Shown here in pieces: positions 24,452 through 36,004 of a stretch of DNA of 64,000 nt; the stretch's first letter is position 1, and each line of letters opens with the position of its first letter. The stretch spans positions 23,410,001 to 23,474,000 of the forward strand of contig CM072337.1 in NCBI GenBank assembly GCA_036874045.1, read 5' to 3'. The DNA comes from Cymodocea nodosa. Lineage: Eukaryota; Streptophyta; Magnoliopsida; Alismatales; Cymodoceaceae. The notes beneath the pieces were generated by a model that worked only from the letters and a program-made list of their open reading frames with translations, did not search any database and had not been told where the DNA came from. Made by a program: the position numbers and the translations under genes.

Positions 24452-24456
24452 ACGAC

Positions 24457-25341
24457 AACGGACGACATAATTATTCTTTTTTATCTTGTAAAATATTCAA
24501 AGGAAAAAGTCGTGAATTGTAAACCTGACGAAAATTTATCAATATCCGAAAAAGACGTGCAATCATTCTAAAACTTTACAAGATGACGAAGTATAAACGA
24601 GAGAAATTCTTTCTTGTCTTTCCTTTCCCTTATCTTTAAATTTAGATGAAAGACACACGAAGAAGGCATTCTTTCATTTAAAATGTTGTCGAAATTTTTT
24701 CAAGATGAAAGACAAATTAAGACAAGGAACTATTTTCTTTATGTTTTCTTGAAAATTAAAATATGATGCACCTGAAATAAGAGAATATTCTTTTATCTTT
24801 TCCTAAAGGTAAAAGATATACGATTAAGAAAATTGGATTAAAAAACGCAGTTGTGAAATTTTACAGCCTTTTTCAAATATTGCTTAGAATGTATATCTCT
24901 AATTCCATTCTCAAATTTTATTATCACTTTTCGATCATAAACCATCCACAATTAAATGAAATGACGTTCATATTCATAATATAATCACATAATGTTCATA
25001 ACGTCACAATGGCATTCATAACATAATCAGGTACCATAAATATATGTTCTCACAAAGATATACAAATGCAACGATCTAAGTACATAAATAACACAACTAT
25101 AACATGAAATATAACGTCTAACAAAGCAATAGAAACAATAAACTTAAAAATCAAACTAGTAAATTCCCATTGTCTCCTCGCGCGCGTAATGGTACTAGAT
25201 TAGATTAGGGTCTACTCCATCAAGACTCCTGTGTAAACGGTTTATCTGATATTCATTTCTCCCATCTACAGATAAAAGAAACCATTATTGTATTGTATAA
25301 TATATGAAATAAATCTACTCGAATTTTAACCATACCTTTTC
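24457..25341. other. AT-rich spacer between A1 and the nested elements
   Basis: No gene or transposon end recognised. Confidence 0.5.
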
Positions 25342-25345
25342 ATTA

Positions 25346-25488
25346 CTTAAAAATTACACAATCATTTCTGAGTGGTAGATGGTATAAATAGAGATCTGGT
25401 AGAAGGTGTCAATTTACTCTATGCAGTCAATGTTAATGCATCCAAACCCTAACCTACATGTTGACAACAATGAAGATTTCGTGTAATG
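25346..25488. repeat. Flanking duplicated unit (left), interrupted by element C
   Basis: Closely matches 40481-40631 (for example 'ataaatagagatctgg' and 'aaccctaacctaca/tatg ttgacaacaa'). The left unit is cut by element C; its remainder (40462-40480) follows C's right LTR. So a tandem duplication of about 165 bp existed before C inserted into its first unit. Confidence 0.75.
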
Positions 25489-25668
25489 TATTGGGAAATG
25501 GTCAAGAAGAAAATTCGAATTTGCGGTGGTTGCTGGAAAATAAAAGAGCAGTTGGGGCAGAGGGTGCGGGAGGTAAATTAACTCCTGATTATAAATAAAG
25601 AGGTGTGGAAGGGGAAAATTATCTAAGAAAAAATACATACCTAGCATACACTAATCTTCCATAGTTGG
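25489..25668 (+). repeat. C 5' LTR, first part
   Basis: Matches the start of the right LTR at 40222 ('gggaaatggtca', 'gattataaataaaga', 'aaaattatctaagaaaaaat'). It is interrupted by element B at 25669. Confidence 0.88.
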
Positions 25669-25924
25669 TATTAATCATGTCTATAATGAACATTCTAAAA
25701 TATATTAATCATGTCTATAATGGACCTTCTAAATATAGAGATTCCATTTATAATGTATAATTACTCTTGATCATACATTATAGGAGTCTTGTATAGAATG
25801 CTTTTCGATCCAAAAAGGGTTCTATAAATATGTATATGTACACATTTGTTATGATTGTAAAAATCTCTTCTCTAACGTTTTCTTCATCCTATCACATTTT
25901 TATCTTTTCAATCATATTTTATCT
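25669..25924 (+). repeat. B 5' LTR
   Basis: About 256 bp, containing an internal repeat of 'attaatcatgtctataatg'. It diverges visibly from its partner at 34715-34961, so B is older than A1 and A2. Confidence 0.85.
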
Positions 25925-26049
25925 TGGTATCAGAGCTTTTTGCGCATGATGTTAATGTCATCGTCAAGCAGTGCTTTCAACTACATATCCATTATCTCCT
26001 CCTGTGCTACATCTTCTTCTATCAACATACACACCGCTATCCCGATCAA

Positions 26050-26852
26050 GCTAGATAAAAATAATTATGTTCTCTAGAGAGTGTCATTCATGCCATTGTT
26101 ACGTGATCATGATCTTCTGGACTTCATCGATGACACATCTCTGTGTTCTATTAATCTAGAGTCATCTACATTTGTGCCACCAAATCCAGATGTTCTTACA
26201 TGTCATAGACAAGGCCAACTACTCCTAAGTTGGTTTTTTTCCTCATTGACACCTCCTGATCTAACTCAGGTTGCAATTCAAATCACTTCCTTTGGTGTTT
26301 GGAGCATGTTAGAGCACCTATATGCATTGTGTTTTCAAGCTTGTATTCTCCAATTGAAGTTGGAACTCCAAATTATAAAAAGGGCAATTTATCCATGAAC
26401 GATTACATCACTCATGTTACTTCTCTTTCAAATAATCTCGCTGTGTTCTTTATCTTCTTGGCGGACTTGACCAAGAATATGAGGTCATCATCTCCAACCT
26501 CATTACTCAAGCTTCTTCCCTCATTTTAGCTGATATTTAAGGAATGCTTTTAAATTATAAGGTACATCTTCATAAATATTCTCAACCAATAGCCAATTTA
26601 GCTTCCAACAATACTTCTCATGAAGGTTGCGTTAGCTGTGGACATAGCCATTCGCTAGGAGGTCGAGGTAATCAACCAAAAATCTAGTGCCAAATATGCA
26701 ATAGAAGTGGTCATTCAGCACTCAACTATTTTAAAAGATTAGATGTTCAAACTTTTGCACCAACAAAGTCTCCTCCTCCTAACACAAATCTCATCTACAA
26801 AGGGAAGACAATTCTTGAGCATGCATGCTAGTATCCTGATTCTGGTGCAACA
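26050..26852 (+). pseudogene. B gag and start of protease (broken)
   Basis: Copia gag with an SFMPLLRDHDLLDFID-type N-terminal domain and a SMLEHLY-like segment, then a broken zinc knuckle (CQICNRSGHSALN, last Cys replaced by Tyr) near 26690-26735. The protease Asp-Ser-Gly begins at about 26838 (PDSGAT) and is cut off by A2 at 26853. Frameshifts and stops are present. Confidence 0.8.
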
Positions 26853-27066
26853 TGTTGAAATTGGTCAAAAAGACCAAGTTTCAAATTCAATTTCCGGTGG
26901 TTATCGGAAATTGAGGAGGAGGTTGGGGGCGGAGATGGTGGAGGTAGTTAATCCTTCAAATGCTATAAATAGAGGTGATTAGAAGCTTGTTACAAAAACA
27001 ACAACAAAAATCTTTGATCACCTGGAATAATCTACCATTGGAGCCCACAAACCGCGCAGATCAACA
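26853..27066 (+). repeat. A2 5' LTR (214 bp)
   Basis: Similar to the A1 LTR, with an extra stretch rich in 'acaacaa' after the TATA box (TATA at 26964-26971). It ends 'gatcaaca' directly before the primer site. Confidence 0.92.
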
Positions 27067-27067
27067 G

Positions 27068-27079
27068 TGGTATCAGAGC
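27068..27079 (+). other. A2 primer-binding site (initiator tRNA-Met)
   Basis: TGGTATCAGAGC one base after the left LTR, identical to A1. Confidence 0.95.
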
Positions 27080-27560
27080 AAGGTTGCTCCGCCAGTTCCG
27101 CTGCTGTCACTGCAGTTCCGCCCGCGACCTCTCGCCGCCCACGCGCGCACCTCCCGCCGCCCGAGCACACTCCTCCGCTCGCACGCGGACCTCCTCTACC
27201 CACGCACGCACCTACACGCAGCTCTGCCCGCACGTGCACCTCTCGCCACCCGCGTGCGCTCCTCTGCCCGCGCGCGCTCAGCCCACGCAAGCTCCTCCGC
27301 CTGCGTGCACTCCTACGACCACGCACGCTCTACTGCCAGCGATCTCCGTCCTTTTGCGAACGGCCGTCGTCCTCCGAGCACGTCGCTGCAGCTCCGCCCG
27401 TGCATCTCCGTCCTTCCGCGTGCAGCCATCGTCCTCCGCGCACGTCGCTGCAACTCCGCAGCCCACGTGCACACCCCCACCGTGCTACTGCATACCCCCG
27501 CTCGCACGCACCTCCCGCTGCTTGCGCGCACCTGGATCTCCAGTCTTCTGCCATCGGGCG
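27080..27560 (+). repeat. A2 GC-rich leader
   Basis: GC-rich and repeat-like as in A1, but the sequence is largely different. It runs directly into 'gggcgattgatataagt' and the gag ATG at 27573, with no AT-rich block between. One frame stays open from 27084 through the leader into gag, which is not the case in A1. Confidence 0.85.
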
Positions 27561-27572
27561 ATTGATATAAGT

Positions 27573-30500
27573 ATGGCTTCGAAGATGTTTACAACTGAGT
27601 TGGCAAGGATGGATAAATTAAATGAGGTAAATTATGAGATGTGGTATCGGAAAATATATCAAGCATTAGAATATGAAGATATTGAACATGTAATAGGTTC
27701 GCATCCTCCAGAAATAAGTGAAAACGCTTCTGAAGTGGAAATAAAAAGAGTAAATCAATGGAGGAAAGATGATAAAAAGGCGAAAAATTTAATGTTCATG
27801 TTCATGAAAGATTGTCTTATAAAATGCTATGAAACATATACTAATGCTTATACACTATGGAATGCTTTGAAAGAAAAATATAATAAAGCAACTGAAATGA
27901 ACACACAGTTGTTCCTTCAAAAATATAACTCTTGCAGGATGCTAGAGGAACAAAGTGTAGTGAAACATGTAAATAATATGATGGTAATGGCTAAAGACTT
28001 AGCTACTGCAGGAACTCCTATACCAGAAAAATTGCAAATAGCAACCATATTGAATAGTTTGCCACACACTTATGATATGGTTACCACATCTCTTAGGTCT
28101 ACCCCACTTCAATTATCTGAATTGCCAGCTAGGTTGGGTACTGAACAGGAAATAATAGTCAATTAGAGGCAACATGAATCTCATTTGGAAGAAACCAATG
28201 CCATATTTCAAAAGCAGAGATCTGAAAAAGGCAACAAAAGAAGAAATGGACCAAACAAGAACAACTTCAAGCAAAATCAAGCACGTGGAAAGAAAGCACG
28301 AGGATCTTGCCATGCTTGTGGCCAATTTGGTCATTTTAGGGTACATTGTCCCAACAGGGATGGAAATAAAGGTGGAACCTCAGAATCGAACATAAAGAAC
28401 AAAAGAACCTTTGTGGGAGTTGTGGAATGCAATAATGTTGTAGTCCCTAGTTCAAACGAATGGTGGGTTGATTTTGGTGCCACAAGGCACATTGCCAAAA
28501 CGAAAAAGGGACTTGACTCATTTAAAGAGTTGAGTCCTGGACAACAACGCATCTATATGGGAAACAATACTTATTTAGATGTGGAAGGTATTGACACATA
28601 TCGTTTGGACTTGGGAGATAGTATTATGATCTTAAAAGACGTCCTCTATGCACCTGGCATGAGGCCTAATTTAATATCCGTAGGCACTCTTTTGAAGAAT
28701 AATTTGGAAGTTCAATTTTACAATAAACGTGTATCCATAGGAAAAGACAAAAAGATCTTTGCTATGGGAATTTTTGTACCTGAACATGATTTGTTTAAAC
28801 TTTCTGTCGTTGCTAATGAAATAAATGAAATAGTTTCTGATTATATTGAGTGTTATTTATCTGATATTGATTTGTGGCATTTAATGTTAGTACATATTAA
28901 TAAATCTAAAATACAACAATTGATAAAATTGAACATGTTGCCTGAAATTAAAGATATGGAATTAAATAAATGTCAACATTGCTTAGTTGGGAAAATGACT
29001 AAGAAATCTTTTGGTGAGGGATATAGATCAGATGAATTATTGGGGTTGATTCATTCTGATGTATGTGGTCCATTAAGTATTAAAACTCATGATAACAATG
29101 AATATTTTGTGACTTTTATGGATGATTTTTCAAGATATGCTTACATTTATCTAATAAGCCATAAAAGTCAAGTATTGACTTGTTTTAAGAAATACAAGTT
29201 GGAAGTAGAAAAACAACTTGGAAGAAGGATTAAGATGTTAAGGTCAGATAGGGGAGGGGAATATAATTCTAATGAATTTAAATTGTTTTGTGAAATGCAT
29301 GGAATTAAAAGACAAACTACAATGCCTTATACACCACAACAAAATGGTGTGGCGGAAAGAAAGAACAGAACTCTTATGAATTCTGTTAGATGCATGCTTT
29401 CACATTCAGGTCTCTTTAAAGTTTTTTGGGGAGAAGCATTGATCACAGCAAATTATGTATTAAATAGAATACCCTCCAAGTCTGTACCTAACATACCTTA
29501 TGAATTATGGACCGGAACTAAGCCCAATTTATATCATTTAAGAAAATGGGGATCTATAGCCCATGTACTTATTCCTGAACAATTAAGGGATAAGTTAAAA
29601 TTAAAGACTCTTAAATGTAGGTTTATAGGCTATTGTGAAAATTCTTTCGGTTATAGGTTCTATAGTAAATAAAAGGGAATTATTGAATATAGGGATGCCA
29701 CTTTCCTAGAAAATCTAAATGAAAAGGAAGAAATAGGAAAGGAACATGAGCCACCATTTATGGTGAATGATGACTATTTCAATAATATCCTGGAAAATGA
29801 CCCTAGAGTTGAAGAAGAAGGAAACATTGAAAATATAGATGAACCTATGGAAATTGCTGATGAAAACAATCGTGAACCCATGGAAATCATGGGAGAAATC
29901 CAAAATGAGCCTATAAATGGAATTGAAGAGAACAATAGAAATGGAGAAGATAGAGAACCGGATTTACCTATTAGCAACAAAAGGATGAGACATCATCCAA
30001 CATGGATGGATGACTACCATTTGTATTCTTGTGAGCTTTCTTGTTTAATGATAGACATAGAGGAAAATCACATGGAACCCGTGACATATAAGGATGTCGT
30101 CGAATCTCATGAAAAAGATTTATGGTTGGATGCCATGAATGATGAGATTGATTCCATGAAATGGAATCATGTGTGGGAATTATGTGATCTACCTAAAGGA
30201 AGGAAAGCTATAGGGTGTAAGTGGATATTCCAAAAAAAGTTAAAGGTTGATGGGTCTATTGAAAAATATAAGGCCCGTTTAGTTGCTAAAGGTTATACAC
30301 AGAAACCGGGAATTGACTTTCATGAAACATATTCTCCAGTTGCTAAATTCGCATCAATAAGAATTATATTGGCTATAGTTGCACATTTAGATTTGGAATT
30401 ACATCAAATGGATGTAAAAACTGCATTTCTAAATGGAGACCTACAGAAAGAAATCTACATGTCACAACCTGAGGGATTTCAGGTGGAAGGACATGAGGAA

Positions 30501-31663
30501 AAAGTGTGCAAATTGAAGAAGTCAATATATGGTTTAAAACAAGCATCTAGACAATGGTATCATAAGTTTCATGATATAATTGTCACAATGGGATTTGTTT
30601 CAAACAGATTAGATTACTATGTATATGTCAGGAATAGTGGGAGTAACTTCATTATATTATCCTTGTATATGGATGACATTTTACTTGCTAGAAATAATGC
30701 TGACATGTTGAATGAAACAAATGAAGAACTTAGTAGAAAATTTGAAATGAAAGACATGGGGGAAGCATCCTATGTTCTTGGAATTCAGATCTTAAGAGAT
30801 CGAAAACAATAACATTGAGTATAAATCAGGAAAGATACCTGCAAATGGTGTTAAAAATGTTTGGAATGTACAATTGTTCCTCAGCTCCCACACCTTATAT
30901 TTTAGGGAAAAAGTTAAGTAAGGACCAATGTCTTTGGAAAGGGAAGGAACATTTAAGAGCACCTTATGCCCAAGTGGTTGGAAGTTTGATGTATCCTATG
31001 TTGTGTACAAGACCAGACTTGGCATATGCTGTAAGTATTGTAAGTAGGTATCAAAGTAATCCCGAAACAAAACATTGGGAAGCTGTCAAAAGAATTTTTA
31101 AATATATAAAAGGAACTTTGCACCATAAATTGACTTATCAAGCAGATGAGCTTGAAGTGCTTGGTTATACAGATGCAGATTTAGGTGGTAACAAAGATGA
31201 TGGGAAGTCTACTTTAGGACATGTATTCATCTTTGGAGGTGCAGCTATATCTTGGGGAAGTAAGAAGCAAGGGTGTGTAGCAAAATACACACAGGAAGCT
31301 GAATATGTTGCCTGTAGTGCAGCCGCATCACATGCAGTTTGGATCAGAAGATTCATAAATGATTTGAATCTAAACTTAATAAATGGTCTAATAGAAATGT
31401 ATTGTGATAACCAAGCGGTAATAAGTCTTGTATATAGTGGTGCAAATACAACAAAAGGACAGCATATAAACATACATTATCACTATATTCATGATATTGT
31501 AGGAAATGGGGAAATAAAATTGAGTTATATCCTTACGGAAGATATGATAGCTGATCCTTTGACAAAAGGAATACTAGCGAAAAAGTACATTAAGTTTGTA
31601 AACTTAATAGGATTAAGGAACATTTATATGGATAATGGAAACGGAGAACATTCTCACGAGTAA
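27573..31663 (+). pseudogene. A2 gag-pol polyprotein, three inactivating lesions
   Basis: Same domain order as A1. Lesions compared with A1: TAG at 28164-28166 in late gag, TAA at about 29670 after the integrase (GAA in A1), and a 1-bp deletion at about 30808 before the RNase H, after which the last part (30815-31663) is in another frame. The protease motif is DFG instead of DSG (about 28470), which would abolish an aspartic protease. The reverse transcriptase box is YMDD rather than YVDD. A 9-bp duplication adds three codons near 28820. The zinc knuckle and the integrase Asp/Asp/Glu are intact. Confidence 0.92.
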
Positions 31664-31735
31664 TGGAAGATTGAAATTGTGCTACCTACGAGTAGTGGGA
31701 GCGGAATTAAAAAGAATATAGTTGGTCTTTGTGAC

Positions 31736-34560
31736 TAACGATATTCTTTTTAATCTCTCCATGTTACTAACGATTTGAATAATCTCTCCATAAGCACTTC
31801 ATACACTTTAATTGTACCTGGAATTACCAAAAATCTATTGTCTGTTATCAGTTTTACAACGATAATCCTCTTAATATTGAATTTGACAATCTTGGTTTTC
31901 TAATTAAGGATCAAAGAACTCAATGTCTGGTACAACAAGGTCTTGCTAAACGGTCCCTTTATCAGTTGCCTTCGCAGATTTCTAACTTGCAGGCTCTATC
32001 AATAATGAAAACATCTATGGATAAATGGTACATGTGTTTGGGTCATCCACATACTCAACGTACTCTTTCCATTGTTCCTGTAAATCAATTACCAGTAAAT
32101 GATAGTCAATTAAATTTTTGCAATGCTTGTTGTTATGGGAAGCTCCACAAACTTCCTTTTCAACTTAGTACCTCTATTGAACATGAACCCTTATCTTTAA
32201 TTTTCACTAATATTTGGGGCCAAGTCCTATTGCGTCTAAATGTGGTTTTCACTATTACATACATTTTATTGATGCTAGCACACGTTACACATGGTTATAT
32301 CTATTAACTAGCAAATTTGAAGCTCTTGCCACCTTCATTAAACTCAAAGCATAGATTGTAAAATGCTTGGGGAAGAATATTAAAATGTTACAAAGTGATA
32401 ATGGTGGAGAATATATTGCATTTCAAAATTTTCTTCAATCAAATGGTATTGGACATTGGTTTTCTTATCCTCATACTCATGAGCAAAATTGGATGGTAAA
32501 GCAAAAACATAGACACATCGTTGATATAGGTCTTTTTCTTTTAGCTCATGCAAACTTATTAAAGGAATTTTAGCCTAAAGCATTCTAAACGATAGTCTAT
32601 TTGATCAATCGACTACCTATATTACAGAATATCAGTCCTCTTAGAGCTCTTTTTAAATCAAAACCTAATTATAATTTTCTTAAAGTATTTGGGTGTAGAT
32701 GTTACCCAAATCTATGACCATATCTTTCCAACAAATTCAATTATCGTACCATCCCATGTATTTTTCTTGGATATTTATTAGATCATAAAGGTTATCATTG
32801 CTTTTCCCCTTATCATTGCAAAGTTTATATCTCTTGTGATGTTGTATTCAATGAAGCAGATTTTTCATTGAATGATAAGCTTGAGCATTAAACCTCTACA
32901 TTGATGCAAGAAAACATTCCTAGTGCAGATCCACTGACCCAAATTATTTTACCTTATTGCTCTCCTTCAGAAGCTTATTCAGACATATCACCAAATAATG
33001 ATCATGATAGTAAACCATCTAAACCTAACGAGCTCAACTATTCTACAAAAAATACAACATGCTTCTATAGAAAATAATTCTTCATCTACTGAAAATCATT
33101 CTCCATTGTCAAATCATCAACCAGTTACAAGAGCATCAAAAGGAATATACAAGCCCAATCCCAAGTATGCACTCAATGTCCAAGGCTCTCATGATATGGC
33201 TAACAACATCAATCAAGCTTTTAAGGATCCTAAGTGGAAGTAGGTGATGCAAGAAGAATAAGAAGCATTACTCAAAATTCTACATGGTGTTTGGTACCTC
33301 CTCCATCGCATGCCAACATTATTGAGAGCAAATGGGTGGTTAAGGAAAAACTAGATGGATCAGTTGAACAATTCAAGGTGAGACTTGTTGCTCAAGGTTT
33401 TGTTCAAAAAAATGGAATCAACTATAGAGAAACTTTTAGTCTAGTTGTTAAACCGATTACCATTAGAGTGCTTCTTAGTCATGCTTTCAACAGTAGTTGG
33501 AATATGTGACAATTGGATATATCAAATGCATTTCTTCATGGAGAATTAAACAAAGACATCTCTATATGCATCAACCACCAGGATTTTTTAATCAGGAATT
33601 TCCAAAATATGTTTGTAAACTTTAGAAATCGTTATATTGAGCTCAAACAAGCTCCTAGAGCATGATTCAATCATCTCAAGGATTTTCTACACACTATTGG
33701 GTTTCAAGAATCTAACTGTGATGCCTCCTTATTTATCAAACATCACAGAAATACCGTTACTTATGTTCTAATCTATGTTAACAACATCATTGTTACTAGT
33801 TCATCTTCTCATGTTATTCAAGACATAATTGCTTTAGCAAAAACATTTTCTTTGAAGGACTTGGGCCATCTTTATTACTTTATTGGTGTTGAAGTTAGGT
33901 GCACTAAAGATGTCTTGCATCTCTCTCAATCGAAATACCACATTGATCTCTTGAAGAAATTTAAACTTGACGAGGTCAAACCATGTAAAACTCCTATGGA
34001 AACTACTGTTAAACTTACACAAGCTGATGGAGAGGTATTGAAAAATCCTATTGAATATCGCAGTTTAGTTGGCACATTGTAATATTTATGCATTACAAGA
34101 CTGGATATCTCATATTCTATCAATAAGGTATGCCAATTTCTGGCTTCTCCTACTATTGACCATTTTAAAGTAGCTAAGAGAATCGTTCGGTATCTCAAGA
34201 ACACTATAAATCATGGGCTATATTATCAATGGGCAAGCTCACCACTATTTCAAGCCTTCAACAATGCAGATTAGGGAGGAGACCTCAATGATCGATGGTC
34301 TTAAACTAGATATTATGTGTTCTTTGAGAAAAATCTCATCTCATGGAGTTCTTGCAAACATGTTGTTTCTAGATCAAGTACTGAAGCAAAATCTCGTGCC
34401 CTTGTGCTTGTCGCTTGTGAAATATTATAGTTGCAATCCTTATTTCATGAGCTCTATATACCTTACATTACACCTATTCTATAGTGTGATAATATTAGCT
34501 CCATATATCTTACCACCAATTCTATATTACACTCACGTTCAAAATACTTTGAGGTAGATT
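31736..34560 (+). pseudogene. B pol remainder: protease end, integrase, RT, RNase H (broken)
   Basis: B resumes with HVTNDLNNLS at 31760, the normal continuation of DSGAT. It continues through GAG-pre-integrase (CLGHPHTQRTLS, about 32034), integrase (LQSDNGGEY, about 32385; normal NGVAER replaced by NWMVKQK), reverse transcriptase (KWVVKEKLDGSVEQFKVRLV, about 33331) and LYYFIGVEV (about 33870) to the RNase H. Many stops and frame changes separate these pieces, and the YVDD box has decayed to YVNN (about 33775). Confidence 0.85.
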
Positions 34561-34714
34561 TGTATTTTCTTAAAAATCATATGTGACGACATAATTTTCG
34601 AATACAATATATCAAGTCAGACAAATAAATCACCAATCCTTTTACAAAGTCAATTCAATCATAGCCATTCTTCAACTTTTGCCCCAAGTACCCCACCTCG
34701 AGCTTGAGAGGGGA

Positions 34715-34961
34715 TATTAATCATGTCTATAATGGACCTTCTAAAAAATATTAATCATGCCTATAATGAACCTTCTCCATTTATAGTGCATAATGATACT
34801 CTTGATCATACATTATACATGTTTTGTATAGAATATTTTTAAATCCAAAAAGTATTTTATAAATATGTACGTATATACATTTGTTATGATTGTAAAAATA
34901 TTTTCTCCGACAATTTCTTGATCCTGTCACATTTTTATTTCTTTCCTATCATATTTTCTCT
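34715..34961 (+). repeat. B 3' LTR
   Basis: Partner of 25669-25924. It begins right after the purine tract 'gagagggga' and ends before ATTGG, where the C 5' LTR resumes. Confidence 0.85.
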
Positions 34962-34966
34962 ATTGG

Positions 34967-35012
34967 AGCCTCAACCACCCACTCATCAAATCCACCTTTA
35001 ATCGGCACAACA
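34967..35012 (+). repeat. C 5' LTR, second part
   Basis: Resumes the C left LTR after element B and ends 'cggcacaaca', like the right LTR end at 40461. The degraded primer site follows at 35014. Confidence 0.82.
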
Positions 35013-35025
35013 GTATTATCAGAGC

Positions 35026-35580
35026 GAGGTTCCATTGCATGCGCAACCGATCCGTGCCCTTGTCATCCCACACGTTGGTCGTCCTGCGCATCCAGATCCA
35101 CCGCCCATCAGTGGCCTTCACGCCAGCCTGCCTTTGCATCCAATATCTAATCGCTCGGCTCCCTTTTGTGCGCATCGAGCACCGCCACCTGTGATCGTCC
35201 GTCTTCTGCCCTCTGCTCCTGTCGTTGTCCACCCTCTGCATGCGTCGTCGCTTGTCTTTCGTCCTCCGTGCACATCGTCGTCAGCCCTCCATGCGTGTCG
35301 TCGCTCACCTTCTGCCCCCACCTCCATGCATCGTCGCCTGCACACCTTGCTCATGCACGCCTCCGTCACCCGCACACTCCAGCCCCATGCCCATTGCTGT
35401 TCGCGTCGCCCCTGCCTCCGTGCGTGCCCTCGTCCCCCACGCACTCCGCCACCGTCCACGTCGCATATGCACTCCGCTCCCACGCGCACTGCTTACACCG
35501 TACACGTTGCCCACGCACTCCACCTGCCTCCTCCACGTGCCTCTGCCTCCATGCGTCTCCTCCACCAAACGCCCGCCTAA
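35026..35580 (+). repeat. C GC-rich leader
   Basis: Cytosine-rich leader in the same position as in A1 and A2, dominated by cgtc/cctcc/cacgc motifs. It has little direct sequence match to the other two leaders. After it, 'gcgatcggttaggg' matches the GTTAG junction of A1 and is followed by AT-rich DNA up to the gag start at 36005. Confidence 0.8.
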
Positions 35581-36004
35581 AAAAAAGAAGCGATCGGTTA
35601 GGGATTCGATCTTCTCTTATTATATACGTAATACAAATATACATAATATTGAAGAGAGAGAAAAAATTACTTGCTTATATGTCAAATTAATTTCTTAAGT
35701 AAGGAACTTTGATTTTATACTTGATTCTAATTCATGTTTTAATGATTCTAATTGAATATTGGTATAATTTCTGGAATTAGATTTTAAGAAAAAAAGTTAT
35801 TTGAAAGATATTGCCTAAAAATTGAATAAATTTTTGAAATTTGATTTTTCGTTCGAAATTGATTATTTGTTAATAATTGGAAATTTTTGTAGAATTTATT
35901 TTGATAAATTCTTGGAATTTAGTATCTTGTTAGAAATTTAAATTATTGCTAGTTGATAATAGAATTTTAAATTTGAAAATTAATTCTTGTTGTAAAATTT
36001 AAAA

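Larger units (their letters stand above)
19085..24456 (+). mobile_element. Ty1/copia retrotransposon A1, nearly intact, with 5-bp target duplication ACGAC
   Basis: A complete LTR element. LTRs lie at 19090-19280 and 24258-24451, begin TGTTGG and end CCAACA, and are flanked by a perfect 5-bp duplication ACGAC (19085-19089 and 24452-24456). A primer-binding site matching initiator tRNA-Met lies 1 base after the left LTR, and a purine tract ('aagtgggaga') precedes the right LTR. The domain order gag, protease, integrase, reverse transcriptase, RNase H defines the copia superfamily. The LTRs differ by only three transitions and one 3-bp indel, so insertion was recent. One frameshift and one stop interrupt the otherwise open polyprotein. 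Confidence 0.95.
26853..31735 (+). mobile_element. Ty1/copia element A2, inserted in the protease region of B; 3' LTR lost
   Basis: A sister copy of A1 with a complete left LTR, primer site, GC-rich leader and the full length of gag-pol. It lacks the AT-rich leader block of A1. The element ends abruptly at 31735 in 'ggtctttgtgac', where A1 continues into its purine tract and right LTR. The right end was therefore lost after insertion, so no target duplication can be tested. Confidence 0.9.
25669..34961 (+). mobile_element. Ty1/copia element B, inserted in the 5' LTR of C
   Basis: A copia element of another family. LTRs are 25669-25924 and 34715-34961, both starting 'tattaatcatgtctataatg'. 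The primer site TGGTATCAGAGC is at 25925-25936 and a purine tract 'gagagggga' precedes the right LTR. The flanking 5-mers are GTTGG (25664-25668) and ATTGG (34962-34966), one mismatch. Its protease region is split by element A2 (26853-31735). The coding region is full of stops and frameshifts. Confidence 0.88.

Noticed and set aside
27018..27570. Several overlapping frames in the A2 leader
   Set aside because: Same reason as for A1: GC-rich repeat without stops in any frame and no protein motif.
35035..35698. Cys/His/Pro-rich frames in the C leader
   Set aside because: Repetitive GC-rich DNA open in all frames on both strands.
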